The notes beneath the pieces were generated by a model. The model saw only the letters and a program-made list of their open reading frames with translations. It did not search any database and was not told where the DNA came from. The translations under genes were made by a program, and so were the position numbers. This document shows, in pieces, positions 8,118 through 17,217 of a stretch of 64,000 bases of DNA. Numbering within the stretch: position 1 is the first letter of the stretch; the number at the start of each line of letters is the position of its first letter. The stretch comes from Brevibacillus daliensis (GTDB lineage: Bacteria; Bacillota; Bacilli; Brevibacillales; Brevibacillaceae), in assembly GCF_021245735.1 (NCBI RefSeq), contig NZ_JAJISB010000004.1:248001-312000 (forward strand), written 5' to 3'.

Positions 8118-8555
8118 TTATACGATCACAAATGGGTATTCTTCCCATGTGCCTGCTTCTATCTTGTATAACACAAGTGTCTCTGGTTCAGTAGAGAAGG
8201 AGATAATCCAATAGCTAAGCATGGGGTAATGCCAGTTCGCTACATCTATAGAGGAAGGGAAAGCATCCGTTACGGGGTGGGTATGAATGATGCCTTGCCA
8301 CTGTAAGCCGGCATGTCTAATTTTTTGTAGAGTGGAGAAAAACTGCGCAGGTTTCCAGGTAAATCTGTCAACAGAATGCTCGGAAACTGGTGCTGGATAA
8401 AAAGCGGTAATCTCCTGATCCTGACCAGCCAAGAGAGCGCTGAATTCAAGTGGAAGCTGCTGTTTAGCTTCTGCCACTAGTTGTTTATATATCGTATTTT
8501 TCATAGTCAAAGGTTTATTTTTTTGAAATGGATGACCCATAATTGTGGGAAGCAT
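8118..8555 (-). CDS. JAMM/MPN-domain metalloprotease-like protein
   Basis: 145 residues. The JAMM zinc motif is complete: HTHPVTDAFPSSID gives HxH-x7-S-x2-D, and an upstream Glu in EFSALLAG is placed as the catalytic acid. Bacterial stand-alone JAMM proteins (Mec-like) remove C-terminal additions from ubiquitin-like sulfur carriers or cleave isopeptide-type bonds. The start at 8555 has AAGGTGG seven bases upstream; ATG at 8504 has none. It is divergent from the DUF72 gene, whose start is only 34 bases away. The true substrate is unknown. Confidence 0.8.
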   Translation of the reverse strand: MLPTIMGHPFQKNKPLTMKNTIYKQLVAEAKQQLPLEFSALLAGQDQEITAFYPAPVSEHSVDRFTWKPAQFFSTLQKIRHAGLQWQGIIHTHPVTDAFPSSIDVANWHYPMLSYWIISFSTEPETLVLYKIEAGTWEEYPFVIV

Positions 8556-8589
8556 AAGAAAACCACCTTACATGAGATGGGGGAAACGC

Positions 8590-9450
8590 ATGAAGCATCA
8601 ACCAAAAATAGAAATCGGTGTTTGTGGTTGGGGAGATCACGACGAGCTTTATATGCATGGTGTTCGTTCCCAAGATAAATTATCTGTCTATGCCAGTCAT
8701 TTCCCCATTGTAGAGTTGGACAGCTCATTCTACGCCATTTTACCACAAAAGAATTATGCGAAATGGGTGAAGGACACACCTGATGCATTTCGGTTTATCG
8801 TGAAACCTCACCAGGCAATGACGGGACACCAGCGGCAGATTGAACGAGATGAAAGGCTGACTATTTTTAACCAATTTAGTGAGAGCATTTCTCCCTTGAT
8901 AGAAGCGGGTAAGCTGGAAACCTTACTTTTTCAATTTCCACCCTGGTTTGATTGCAAACGAGAGAATGTGCAGTATGTTAAATATTGTGTTGAGTATTTT
9001 AACGCATTTACGGTTTCAGTAGAATTTCGCCATCAGAGCTGGTTTGAGCCAGCTTATTATGATAAAACGTTAGCATTTATAAAAGAAATTGGAGCGGTGC
9101 ATGTTATATGTGATGAACCACAAGCTGGAAGTGGTTCCGTGCCGATCGTTCCAGAAGTAACTCATGAAAAATTATCGTTGGTCCGCTTTCATGGACGTAA
9201 TATCAGCGGATGGCGCGATGCTGGTGGGAGAGCAAATTGGCGAGATGTTCGTTATCTGTATCACTATTCGGAGGAAGAGCTTCAAGAGTGGAAGCCACGA
9301 TTGATTCAGGTTAGTGAACAGACAGAAAAGGTATGCGTTTTATTTAACAATAATTCGGGTGGTGACGCTGCTGGTAATGCCAAGCGGATGATGGAACTAT
9401 TAGGAGTTGATCCGGATGGGTTAAATCCGAGGCAACTAGAGTTGTTTTAA
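8590..9450 (+). CDS. yunF: DUF72 family protein YunF (YecE-like TIM barrel)
   Basis: 286 residues from ATG 8590 (GATGGGGGAA upstream); earlier in-frame starts at 8545 and 8572 lack a ribosome site. DUF72 hallmarks are visible: IGVCGWGDHDELY near the start, FPIVELDSSFYAI, FRFIVKPHQAMTGH, LLFQFPPWF, VEFRHQSWF and, near the end, VCVLFNNNSGGDAAGNA. The family adopts a TIM-barrel fold and its reaction is not established. It is followed by yunE and yunC, the B. subtilis yun set in rearranged order. Confidence 0.9.
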   Translation: MKHQPKIEIGVCGWGDHDELYMHGVRSQDKLSVYASHFPIVELDSSFYAILPQKNYAKWVKDTPDAFRFIVKPHQAMTGHQRQIERDERLTIFNQFSESISPLIEAGKLETLLFQFPPWFDCKRENVQYVKYCVEYFNAFTVSVEFRHQSWFEPAYYDKTLAFIKEIGAVHVICDEPQAGSGSVPIVPEVTHEKLSLVRFHGRNISGWRDAGGRANWRDVRYLYHYSEEELQEWKPRLIQVSEQTEKVCVLFNNNSGGDAAGNAKRMMELLGVDPDGLNPRQLELF

Positions 9451-9490
9451 CAATAATGACTATAGCGCAACGCGCAGGAAGAGGCTTCAC

Positions 9491-10315
9491 ATGTCACTAG
9501 GACTTATCATGCTCATCTTTCTTCTCACAGGGTTAGTAGCTGGAATATTTGGTAGCATCGTAGGGATTGGAGGGGGAATGTTCTTTGTTCCTGCCTTACT
9601 ATATTTTGCTAATGTGTACGAGCCAAACAGCATGACATCACAGCTGGCAACCGGAACGTCACTACTAATTGTAGGAGTGACAGCTCTCTCTTCTTCGATT
9701 TCATATTATAAGCAAAAAAAGGTAGATATGGGAGCGGTTTGGCTCTTTTTTATTGGTAGTGCACCAGGTTCTTTCGTAGGTATTTACTTGAATAGATGGA
9801 TTAATGGGGAGTCCTTTTATCTCCTGTTTGGTTTATTCCAAATCTCCATGTTCATTCTCTTATTGATTAAAGATAAATGTAAACCACGAGAGAACAATTG
9901 GACTATTACGAAGACATATACAGATGAAGCAGGCGAGCTCCATACATATGGTTATAATCGAGTATCTGCCATCATTATTGCTTTATTCGTCGGGATTGTA
10001 TCATCCTTATTTGGTGTAGGTGGCGGTATATTAATGGTACCTGCATTGTTGGTGTTTTATCGTTTTCCTGCACATATGGCAGCAGCTACATCTATGTGTA
10101 TTATTTTCTTATCAGCGATGGTAGGGACAACCACGAACGTCTTTCAAGACAATATTCATTGGTTGTACGCTTTGGGACTTGCGCCAGGAGCATGGATTGG
10201 TGGTAAAATTGGAGCATACGTTGCTCGTAACTTAAAAGGAAAAACGATTGTACTCCTGTTACGTATCGTCATTTTGGTAATTGCTGCACAGATGATTTAT
10301 AAAGCGTTTGCCTAA
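9491..10315 (+). CDS. yunE: TauE/SafE-family anion permease YunE
   Basis: 274 residues with about eight membrane segments in two homologous halves, each opening with the family Gly-rich motif (GSIVGIGGGMFFVPAL and SSLFGVGGGILMVPALLV). TauE/SafE proteins move sulfite, sulfonates or other organosulfur/organic anions across the membrane. Its start lies 40 bases after yunF and its end overlaps the region just before yunC, so the three are probably cotranscribed. Confidence 0.9.
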   Translation: MSLGLIMLIFLLTGLVAGIFGSIVGIGGGMFFVPALLYFANVYEPNSMTSQLATGTSLLIVGVTALSSSISYYKQKKVDMGAVWLFFIGSAPGSFVGIYLNRWINGESFYLLFGLFQISMFILLLIKDKCKPRENNWTITKTYTDEAGELHTYGYNRVSAIIIALFVGIVSSLFGVGGGILMVPALLVFYRFPAHMAAATSMCIIFLSAMVGTTTNVFQDNIHWLYALGLAPGAWIGGKIGAYVARNLKGKTIVLLLRIVILVIAAQMIYKAFA

Positions 10316-10376
10316 GAAAGGTCATACACCCATTCCTTCTTTCTTACATAGGATTAAGAAGAAGGAGGAGATGGTC

Positions 10377-10679
10377 ATGGTCGAAGTGAAACCTATATCT
10401 TATCCAGAGGGAATCGCCCTCGCCGTCACGGTTTACTTGCCTAAAACTACTCTGTTGGCAGTTACGACAGACAAGGGATATATTATGTGTGGAGCGTTAG
10501 ATGTGGGGCTGTTGAATGAAAAGCTTGCGCATCGGGAAATAATTGCAGGTAGAGCTGTAGGAGTAAAAACGATTGAGGAGTTGCTTGGGGCTCCTTTAGA
10601 ATCAGTTACTCAATCGGCTGCTTCATTAGGGATTACATCAGGGACAATAGGAAGCGAAGCGATTCGAAAAATGCTCTAA
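10377..10679 (+). CDS. yunC: DUF1805 protein YunC
   Basis: About 100 residues from ATG 10377, eight bases after AAGGAGGAG; ATG 10371 sits too close to that site. The sequence (GYIMCGALDVGLLNEKLAHREIIAGRAVGVKTIEELL read in pieces) matches the small DUF1805/YunC family, found with yunE/yunF in Bacillales. Function unknown. Confidence 0.88.
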   Translation: MVEVKPISYPEGIALAVTVYLPKTTLLAVTTDKGYIMCGALDVGLLNEKLAHREIIAGRAVGVKTIEELLGAPLESVTQSAASLGITSGTIGSEAIRKML

Positions 10680-10704
10680 CGGACGCTTATCCTGATAAAT
10701 ACCC

Positions 10705-10733
10705 CCTTCCTGAGTAATTCAGGAAGGTTTTTT
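10705..10733 (+). terminator. Rho-independent terminator after yunC
   Basis: CCTTCCTGA-GTAAT-TCAGGAAGG followed by six T. Confidence 0.9.
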
Positions 10734-10787
10734 CAGGTTAAGAAGAGTAATGAAAAAAAATGCATACCACAAAAATCAGCTAAATAT

Positions 10788-10817
10788 TTTACATTTTTTG
10801 AAAGTTATAGCTATTAT
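10788..10817 (+). promoter_or_regulatory. SigA promoter of the HD-GYP gene
   Basis: TTTACA (10788-10793), an 18-base spacer and TATTAT (10812-10817). It lies between the farthest upstream in-frame ATG (10750) and the preferred start (10855), which argues against the longer protein. Confidence 0.5.
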
Positions 10818-10854
10818 AGTGATAAGTAGATCGAAGAAAGGCTTGAAGCATCAG

Positions 10855-11946
10855 ATGAGACTTATTATGATAAATTCGTGTCGCTCAGGTATGAAATTAG
10901 CACGAAGTATTTACAACAGCAATGGCACTGTTTTGGTTGGAAGCGGTGTATTATTGACGGATCGAATGATTGATCGTTTACGTAATATGAAAGTTTTTCA
11001 TTTGTATATTGAAGACCCTGATACTGTGGATATTTTAATAGATGATATTATCTCAGAGAAAACAAGACAGGAAGCCATGACGTTTATTCATACTTCCTTT
11101 GAAGCTTTCCGGGAAGATCCGAAAAAGTTCCGACAAGTATTCACTGCAGAAAAGATGGGACTTCGAGTGAGAGATATGTTGAACCATCTAGTAGATGAAT
11201 TGAAACAAAATAAGAATGCAATGAACCTGCTGGGATCGATATGTGGGGTGGACTCCTACGTATTTGTGCATTCCTTTAATGTCACGATCTATGCTATCTC
11301 TATAGGTCTTCGAATGGGTTTACCAGAAAAACAAATTATTGAACTGGGTGTAGGGGCTATATTGCATGATATCGGAAAAATGATGATTCCCCTACATATC
11401 TTGAATAAACCGTCTCGTTTAACAGATGAAGAGTACCAGATAGTGAAAACTCATACCACTCTTGGATTTGATGTACTACGTCAGCATGATGATATTCCGC
11501 TATTGGCAGCTCATTGCGCATTTCAGCATCACGAGCGGTTGGATGGGACAGGCTATCCAAGGCAATTAACTGAACCTGACATTCATCCATATGCCAAAAT
11601 TATGGCTGTTTGCGATGTGTTTGACGCATTAACCAGTTATCGAGTTTATCGAAAACCGATGCTTCCACATGATGCAACAGAACTTTTATTTGCCGGATCA
11701 GGGTCTCAGTATTGTCAACGTGTACTAGAGTCGTTCCGAAATTCTGTTGCTATTTATCCGATTGGTCTTGGAGTAAAGTTAAATACTGGCGAATCTGGTG
11801 TGGTAATTAGGAATAATCAATCAGTTCTTGCTAGACCGGTTATACGAATTTTGGAAAATGAAGCGAAAGAAAAGATTACACCCTACGAGTTGGATCTCTC
11901 AATAGAATTAAATGTGATGATTTCAGAAAGTGAAGCACTTGGATAA
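10855..11946 (+). CDS. HD-GYP domain protein, probable c-di-GMP phosphodiesterase
   Basis: About 363 residues from ATG 10855. The HD-GYP domain spans about residues 130-300, with HDIGK at 171-175 and HHERLDGTGYP at 225-235, all metal and GYP residues intact, so catalytic activity is expected. The first ~125 residues resemble the DUF3391-like/N-terminal region common in soluble HD-GYP proteins, without membrane segments. It hydrolyses cyclic di-GMP to linear dinucleotide/GMP in the cytoplasm. Its position just upstream of ydaJKLMN, whose YdaK is a c-di-GMP receptor, suggests it may damp exopolysaccharide production. The start codon is not certain because no strong ribosome site is seen. Confidence 0.88.
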   Translation: MRLIMINSCRSGMKLARSIYNSNGTVLVGSGVLLTDRMIDRLRNMKVFHLYIEDPDTVDILIDDIISEKTRQEAMTFIHTSFEAFREDPKKFRQVFTAEKMGLRVRDMLNHLVDELKQNKNAMNLLGSICGVDSYVFVHSFNVTIYAISIGLRMGLPEKQIIELGVGAILHDIGKMMIPLHILNKPSRLTDEEYQIVKTHTTLGFDVLRQHDDIPLLAAHCAFQHHERLDGTGYPRQLTEPDIHPYAKIMAVCDVFDALTSYRVYRKPMLPHDATELLFAGSGSQYCQRVLESFRNSVAIYPIGLGVKLNTGESGVVIRNNQSVLARPVIRILENEAKEKITPYELDLSIELNVMISESEALG

Positions 11947-11956
11947 GTGAACATGA

Positions 11957-11998
11957 AAAAGCTCTTCTATTTTTTTGCGAAAATGGAGGAGCTATTTT
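11957..11998 (+). terminator. Terminator-like hairpin after the HD-GYP gene
   Basis: Imperfect stem GCTCTTCTATTTT / AAAATGGAGGAGC, then ATTTTAC. Confidence 0.55.
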
Positions 11999-12220
11999 AC
12001 TTTATTAGAATGTATAATTTATTAAATATCTTTCTTATTAAACATAATTGTTAAAATGAAGATTTATAATGAGAAAATCCAAAACTTACTAGCTGACGGA
12101 TACAACGGAAACAATTACATTACAAGTAGGAAATAAACCGCTTGGGAACAGCGTTAATGGATTTCTTTTACCTTTAAACGGGTATGAAAGATATATAGCT
12201 AAAATAAGGAGTTCGTTTGT

Positions 12221-13423
12221 GTGAGAACATCAAAAATTGTAATAGGACTCATAAGCGTATGCATGCTTTCACTTACCCTATTCTATTTATTTGATTATAA
12301 CAGTAAGGAATCAAGTGGACCCATTGAGAAATGGGGAGAACCTACTACTTTCGTCAGTCTTTCCGAAGAGCGTTTGTTTCATTTTATTAGCGCAAATATG
12401 GTAGGCAAAGAGGGTGGAGTCTTCACGAATTATCTTGATAAAGATGCGTCCTATGAAAATGATTTAGCGACAGGACATACCATTTTATCGGAGACGGTAG
12501 GTTTAACCATGGAATATGCAGTGTTATCGGATAATCCATTGTTGTTCGAGCAACAAATTCATTTACTTACCAATTATTTTTTAGATGGAGCATTTATTCC
12601 GTGGGTATATCCTGATCCAACCAAAAATCCAGTAAACAGCACACTGGATGACCTACGAATAATAAGTGCGTTATTAGAAGGATCAGAAAAATTTGAGCTC
12701 CCTGCTGCAAAAGAGCTTGCCCTAGATATCGCAGAAGGATTGCTAACAACAAATGAACAAGACGGTTGGCTATACGATTATGCAGATAAGAACGGGAAGA
12801 ATCTAGCCAAAACAATTCAAGTACGATATGCTTACTTACCTGTCTTAAAACAGTTGGCAGAAGAATTACCTGACTATCAACCTGTTTATGAAAATATGAA
12901 AAAAATACTGAATGATGCCCCGGTGATAAATGGGTACTATGCACAGGCGTATGTTCCAAAAGAGGGTGGCTATCAAAAGGATTCAGAAACAGGAGAGATC
13001 GCAATCTCTACCAATATGAGTGAGCAATTACTTACAGCGATCTATGCATGGGATGCAGGGCTTTTCAATCGAGAATTATTGGACAAGCTTACCAATCAGT
13101 TACATACATCGGGGCGCTTATATGCGCAGATCGACAAACGATCGGGTAAAATGATTCAGGAGACGGAGTCTCCTGCTGTATATGCTCTTGCTGTGATGTT
13201 ATTTGAAAAAACAGGTCAGAAGGACCTAATGCAACAAGTGCTTCACCGATTGGAAGAGTGGCAGGTTTCATCAGATAAATATGAATCTAGTTCATCTGAA
13301 TTGAAAAAGAACGCAACGAAATTCGATGGAGGATATATTGATCTGAATCATTTAGATGCCTACTCATTTGATCAATTGAAGGCATTGATTGCGATGAGAA
13401 TCTCGAAGGGAGAAGCTTCATGA
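12221..13423 (+). CDS. ydaJ: YdaJ-like glycoside hydrolase (GH8-type alpha/alpha barrel)
   Basis: 400 residues from GTG 12221 (AGGAG nine bases upstream). One N-terminal membrane/signal segment (about 5-25) is followed by an all-helical glycosidase-like region; SETVGLTMEYAVL and the Asp in ATLDDLRII-like NSTLDDLRII fit the GH8/BcsZ-type barrel seen in B. subtilis YdaJ. YdaJ acts outside the membrane on the polysaccharide made by YdaLMN. It is the first gene of a five-gene operon and overlaps ydaK by four bases (ATGA). Assignment rests on operon order plus fold-like motifs. Confidence 0.82.
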   Translation: MRTSKIVIGLISVCMLSLTLFYLFDYNSKESSGPIEKWGEPTTFVSLSEERLFHFISANMVGKEGGVFTNYLDKDASYENDLATGHTILSETVGLTMEYAVLSDNPLLFEQQIHLLTNYFLDGAFIPWVYPDPTKNPVNSTLDDLRIISALLEGSEKFELPAAKELALDIAEGLLTTNEQDGWLYDYADKNGKNLAKTIQVRYAYLPVLKQLAEELPDYQPVYENMKKILNDAPVINGYYAQAYVPKEGGYQKDSETGEIAISTNMSEQLLTAIYAWDAGLFNRELLDKLTNQLHTSGRLYAQIDKRSGKMIQETESPAVYALAVMLFEKTGQKDLMQQVLHRLEEWQVSSDKYESSSSELKKNATKFDGGYIDLNHLDAYSFDQLKALIAMRISKGEAS

Positions 13424-14358
13424 GTCGTACTCAAAAATATACTCGCCATCAGGTTCTGGAACCGTATTTACTTCTAACATTTTTAGTGTTATTTATGGCA
13501 CAGTATGTAACTTTTCTTAGTAAAAACCATACATTTTCGTTCATCTGGTTTGGTTTATGTATCCTTTTGATTGGGATTGGATATGCCAAAAATAGAGTTA
13601 TTAGTCTGGCAGCAAGCCTGGTTATTATCTTTCTTTTTGGCACAACTCTTTTGATCAATTATTTTGTCCTTGATCAGACATATCCTCCAACATTTTTGGA
13701 CCTTGTCTGGTTTGGGCTTTTTCCCACGTCTGCATACGCAGGAGGGTTACTAGGGGAACAGATACGTCGCTTGTATCGGCAATATCAAGATATATATCAA
13801 TCCGTGGACGAATTAATGATGATTGACCCTGTTACTGGACTCTCGACTGAAAAACGTTTTTTCTTTGATTTAGAGGAAGAAATCCAGAGAGAATATCGTC
13901 ATTTCATTCGAAGACAACGTGCAGGACAAGCTGTAGGAACGTGGAAGGAACAAGATCCAAAGACTATACCAGCAGATGAACATGCAACCATCATGTTAAT
14001 TAAGATTGTTCATTATGATGAGTTCCATTCGTTGTATGGAGAGGATTGGGGAAAACAGCTTATCCTTGCTGTTGCGGAAGGTTTACACTCGTCATTACGC
14101 TTAAGTGACAAAAAAGCACGTGTTGACCGTGATTGTTTTGCTGTCATTTTACCAGAAACACCACGAGATAACGCTGTTATTGTCCAAAACCGATTACGAG
14201 AAGCAATGGAAAAATTCCAGCTTCAACTGAGCCAGTTTCAAATGAAAGAGGTTCGCCTTACCTTGCAATTCGGGATAGCTACTACACCGCATCAGGGAGA
14301 CAAACCACAAGAACTGATTGAAGCAGCGAAACAGGAGCTTCGTTATGATCTGGGCTAA
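13420..14358 (+). CDS. ydaK: YdaK, membrane protein with degenerate GGDEF domain, c-di-GMP receptor
   Basis: 312 residues: four membrane segments (about 13-31, 39-55, 59-82, 92-112) and a GGDEF domain (about 130-310, beginning MIDPVTGLSTEKRFFFDL). The catalytic GGDEF is replaced by DRDCF at 236-240, so no cyclase activity is expected. The allosteric I-site RxxD is kept as RLSD at 227-230, exactly five residues before it. B. subtilis YdaK is known as a degenerate GGDEF receptor that switches on the YdaLMN machinery, and the same logic is visible here. Confidence 0.9.
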   Translation: MSRTQKYTRHQVLEPYLLLTFLVLFMAQYVTFLSKNHTFSFIWFGLCILLIGIGYAKNRVISLAASLVIIFLFGTTLLINYFVLDQTYPPTFLDLVWFGLFPTSAYAGGLLGEQIRRLYRQYQDIYQSVDELMMIDPVTGLSTEKRFFFDLEEEIQREYRHFIRRQRAGQAVGTWKEQDPKTIPADEHATIMLIKIVHYDEFHSLYGEDWGKQLILAVAEGLHSSLRLSDKKARVDRDCFAVILPETPRDNAVIVQNRLREAMEKFQLQLSQFQMKEVRLTLQFGIATTPHQGDKPQELIEAAKQELRYDLG

Positions 14359-15952
14359 CAAAATGACGAGAAAAAGGCTGTCTCTCATCTGGATGATGCT
14401 TCTGTGTCTGTTTAGTAGTAATCAAACTGTAGCGGCAAATCCCGTAATCGCAGGGGAAGGTAACAGACCTACCTCCAATCAGAGAATAACCTGGCTACTG
14501 CATCATGAAGAGGACACGGGTGGAGTCAATTTGCTAAAGCTACAAGCAATCCTTGCTTCTTATGAAGGGAATGTACAGCTGGTAAATGTAGATCGCCAAT
14601 CTGCTCCTACTGGTGATGAACAAGTGACTCACTTGGTGTATGCGGGGGACGCATATCATCAGCAGCATGAGATAGAAGAAGACTGGAAGAGGTGGATAAA
14701 GAATCGTAATCTGCCTCTTTATCTTTTGGATATGACAGATGAGGAAATAGTAGAGATTGCAGGGATAACAAGATCTGGAATGTCAGTTCAAAATGTAATC
14801 GTTGAATATAATGGTCTAACTCATCCTTTGACGAGCTCTGTGGATGTTCACAGATATAAGTTCAAGCCAGAGGCAAATGCTAAACAGTCAGATAATCCGA
14901 AACAGAAGACAACGGTGATGGCTTATCTGTCAAACGTCGAAGAAAAAACGCCCTATCTGTTACTGCTAACCGAGCAAGGAAGTGGCCGGAAGATTTATAT
15001 CTGTTCAAGGTTTATGGGAGATGGTGAGTTAGCCTATGTGATAGCTGACAGTATTCAGAGGTTTTATGACGATCAACAGACCCGAGAACATCAGTTACAT
15101 ATCTTGATAGGAGATAATGATCCTGAGAGTGATCCGCAAAAACTATGGAATCAGGCAAAATATTTACATGATGAAGGTATTCCATTTAGCATAGCGATGG
15201 AGACATCTCAGCTAGTAGCAAGTAATTCAAAGCAGTTGCTAACCATACAGCGCATTCAACAAGAATTGGATGGACAAGTCGTTCCCATTCTACAATCACC
15301 TGCGGAGTTACGTCAGCTGAATAAGTTGATTGAACAGAATTGGAACATTTCGACCATACAGTTATCAGGATTTGCTGTAACCCCTGATATAGCTACGCAA
15401 ATTCCAGGACAGATTGAGCAGATTATCGGAACCTCATTTAAAAAGACGAGTACATTACCTGCTTTTACTACACCTCTTCCCACTACCTATCAAGGGAAAG
15501 AAGAAAGAGTTGCTCTTATTTCCGAACTACCATTACCAGAAGGCTTACAGGTTTATTCACCATCTTATGTATCCAGTGTAGTGCAGGAAGTGGATAAAAG
15601 TATGATTGCTGCACAGACCAACATGGTTCTACCTCTGCCCTATAACATGTCTAAGCAGAGCTTGAGCGATCTTATTATGGAATTAAAAGGTAGAGGAATT
15701 ACCTTCGCTGTACCGAAAGATGGAGGGGATCTTTCAGGGGAAGACCAGAATACAGTGGGTGAGCACACTGTGAATCACGAGCAGAACGAAGCAAGAGCGG
15801 GTATTAAACAGGTCAGCTTTTATATTTCATGGGGTCTAGTAGTGATAGTAACGGGTGTTGTTATACTCTTTTTTATTCAAGTTAGAATACTTCGCCGAAA
15901 GCGAGCACAACGAATGTTTGAAAACAAGGGGAAGGCGGTGGATAAAGATTAA
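14345..15952 (+). CDS. ydaL: YdaL, exopolysaccharide operon protein (DUF2334-like, deacetylase fold)
   Basis: About 535 residues from ATG 14345, seven bases after AGGAG and overlapping the end of ydaK by 14 bases. An N-terminal signal/anchor (about 8-30) is followed by a long extracytoplasmic part and a C-terminal membrane segment (about 490-512) with a basic cytoplasmic tail. B. subtilis YdaL has a DUF2334 region related to polysaccharide deacetylases. No clear metal triad could be identified by eye, so enzymatic activity is uncertain. The next start overlaps the stop (TAATG). Confidence 0.8.
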   Translation: MIWANKMTRKRLSLIWMMLLCLFSSNQTVAANPVIAGEGNRPTSNQRITWLLHHEEDTGGVNLLKLQAILASYEGNVQLVNVDRQSAPTGDEQVTHLVYAGDAYHQQHEIEEDWKRWIKNRNLPLYLLDMTDEEIVEIAGITRSGMSVQNVIVEYNGLTHPLTSSVDVHRYKFKPEANAKQSDNPKQKTTVMAYLSNVEEKTPYLLLLTEQGSGRKIYICSRFMGDGELAYVIADSIQRFYDDQQTREHQLHILIGDNDPESDPQKLWNQAKYLHDEGIPFSIAMETSQLVASNSKQLLTIQRIQQELDGQVVPILQSPAELRQLNKLIEQNWNISTIQLSGFAVTPDIATQIPGQIEQIIGTSFKKTSTLPAFTTPLPTTYQGKEERVALISELPLPEGLQVYSPSYVSSVVQEVDKSMIAAQTNMVLPLPYNMSKQSLSDLIMELKGRGITFAVPKDGGDLSGEDQNTVGEHTVNHEQNEARAGIKQVSFYISWGLVVIVTGVVILFFIQVRILRRKRAQRMFENKGKAVDKD

Positions 15953-17193
15953 TGGCAGATAAATTATTCATTTTTTCCTTGATCATGATTTGGATTATGC
16001 TTCTTTATCATGTAGTGCTCGCCCTGTCCGGATATCGTTATGAGAAGAAGCTGGATAAAATCACGGAAGATTTAAGACTGCCGTCAAGTCCTCCCTTTGT
16101 TAGTGTTATGGTACCTGCGCACAATGAGGAAAAAGTAATTGAGCGAACGGTTCGTGCTTTGTGTTCATTTCAATATCCGACTGATCGATTTGAGGTTATT
16201 GTGATTAATGACAGGTCTTCTGATCGAACCGGACAAATTCTGGATGGATTAGCGGAGGAGTATCCGATGCTACGCCCTATACACGTGCATGCGCCAGAGG
16301 GCGGTAAAGGCAAATCCGCTGCCCTTAACCGAGGATTGGGTTATGCAAGGGGAGAGGTGCTGGTCGTATATGATGCAGATAATACACCGGAGCGTACCGC
16401 TTTGCGTAGATTAATCGCTACATTGGTAAGCAATCCCGAATACGGAGTTGTAGTTGGTAAATTTCGCGTTATCAATGCCAAAAAGACCTTGCTTACGAAA
16501 TTCATAAATATTGAAACGATCAATTTTCAGTGGATGGTGCAAGGAGGAAGATGGAGTTTATTTCAAATTGCCAGTATTCCTGGCACCAATTTTGCCATCC
16601 AAAGAGACGTGCTGGAGGAAGCGGGGGGCTGGGATGAAAAGGCACTGGCAGAAGATACGGAGCTTAGTATCAGGGTATATGAAGCAGGAAAGAAAATTTG
16701 CTTCATGCCGATTGCTGTCACCTGGGAGCAGGAACCTGAAACATGGGGTGTCTGGTTAAAACAGCGGACGCGTTGGGTTCAGGGAAATAGTTATGTAGTC
16801 GTGAAATTCATGAAAGAGATATTTACGCTGAAGAATAAACGAATTGTTTTTGATGTGTTTTATTTCTTTTTTACGTATTTTGTCTTTTTATCTGGTGTTC
16901 TCTTGTCCAATGCTATTTTTTTATTGTCGCTGGTCGGACTTGTCGAGCTAAGTGTGGAAGGACCCTATCTGATTATCTGGCTCCTTGCTTATCTTTTGTT
17001 TATCGTTGAAATAATGGTAACACTTGAAATTGAAAAGACAGAATTGAATTGGCCTAATTTGTTGATTGTGATGCTGATGTACTTTACTTATTCGCAGTTG
17101 TGGCTGTTTTTAGTGGTGCGTGGCATGTTGTTACAACTAAAAAGTGTCGTGCGTAAGGAAAAACTGGTCTGGTATAAAACGGATCGATTTTAG
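15952..17193 (+). CDS. ydaM: YdaM, family 2 glycosyltransferase (BcsA-like)
   Basis: 413 residues. An N-terminal membrane segment is followed by a processive GT2 domain: VPAHNEEKVIERTV, VINDRSSDRT (donor-binding Asp), VVYDADNTPE (metal-binding DxD), LAEDTELSIRVY (catalytic Asp) and QRTRWVQGN (QxxRW polymerase motif). Three to four C-terminal membrane segments complete the pore. It lacks a PilZ domain; in this system c-di-GMP is sensed by YdaK instead. It polymerises and exports the still uncharacterised polysaccharide. Confidence 0.93.
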   Translation: MADKLFIFSLIMIWIMLLYHVVLALSGYRYEKKLDKITEDLRLPSSPPFVSVMVPAHNEEKVIERTVRALCSFQYPTDRFEVIVINDRSSDRTGQILDGLAEEYPMLRPIHVHAPEGGKGKSAALNRGLGYARGEVLVVYDADNTPERTALRRLIATLVSNPEYGVVVGKFRVINAKKTLLTKFINIETINFQWMVQGGRWSLFQIASIPGTNFAIQRDVLEEAGGWDEKALAEDTELSIRVYEAGKKICFMPIAVTWEQEPETWGVWLKQRTRWVQGNSYVVVKFMKEIFTLKNKRIVFDVFYFFFTYFVFLSGVLLSNAIFLLSLVGLVELSVEGPYLIIWLLAYLLFIVEIMVTLEIEKTELNWPNLLIVMLMYFTYSQLWLFLVVRGMLLQLKSVVRKEKLVWYKTDRF

Positions 17194-17217
17194 TGAGATG
17201 AGAAAGGAGTTGAATAC

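Noticed and set aside
10750-10854. Longer N-terminus for the HD-GYP protein
   Set aside because: The extension contains the predicted promoter and lacks a ribosome site.
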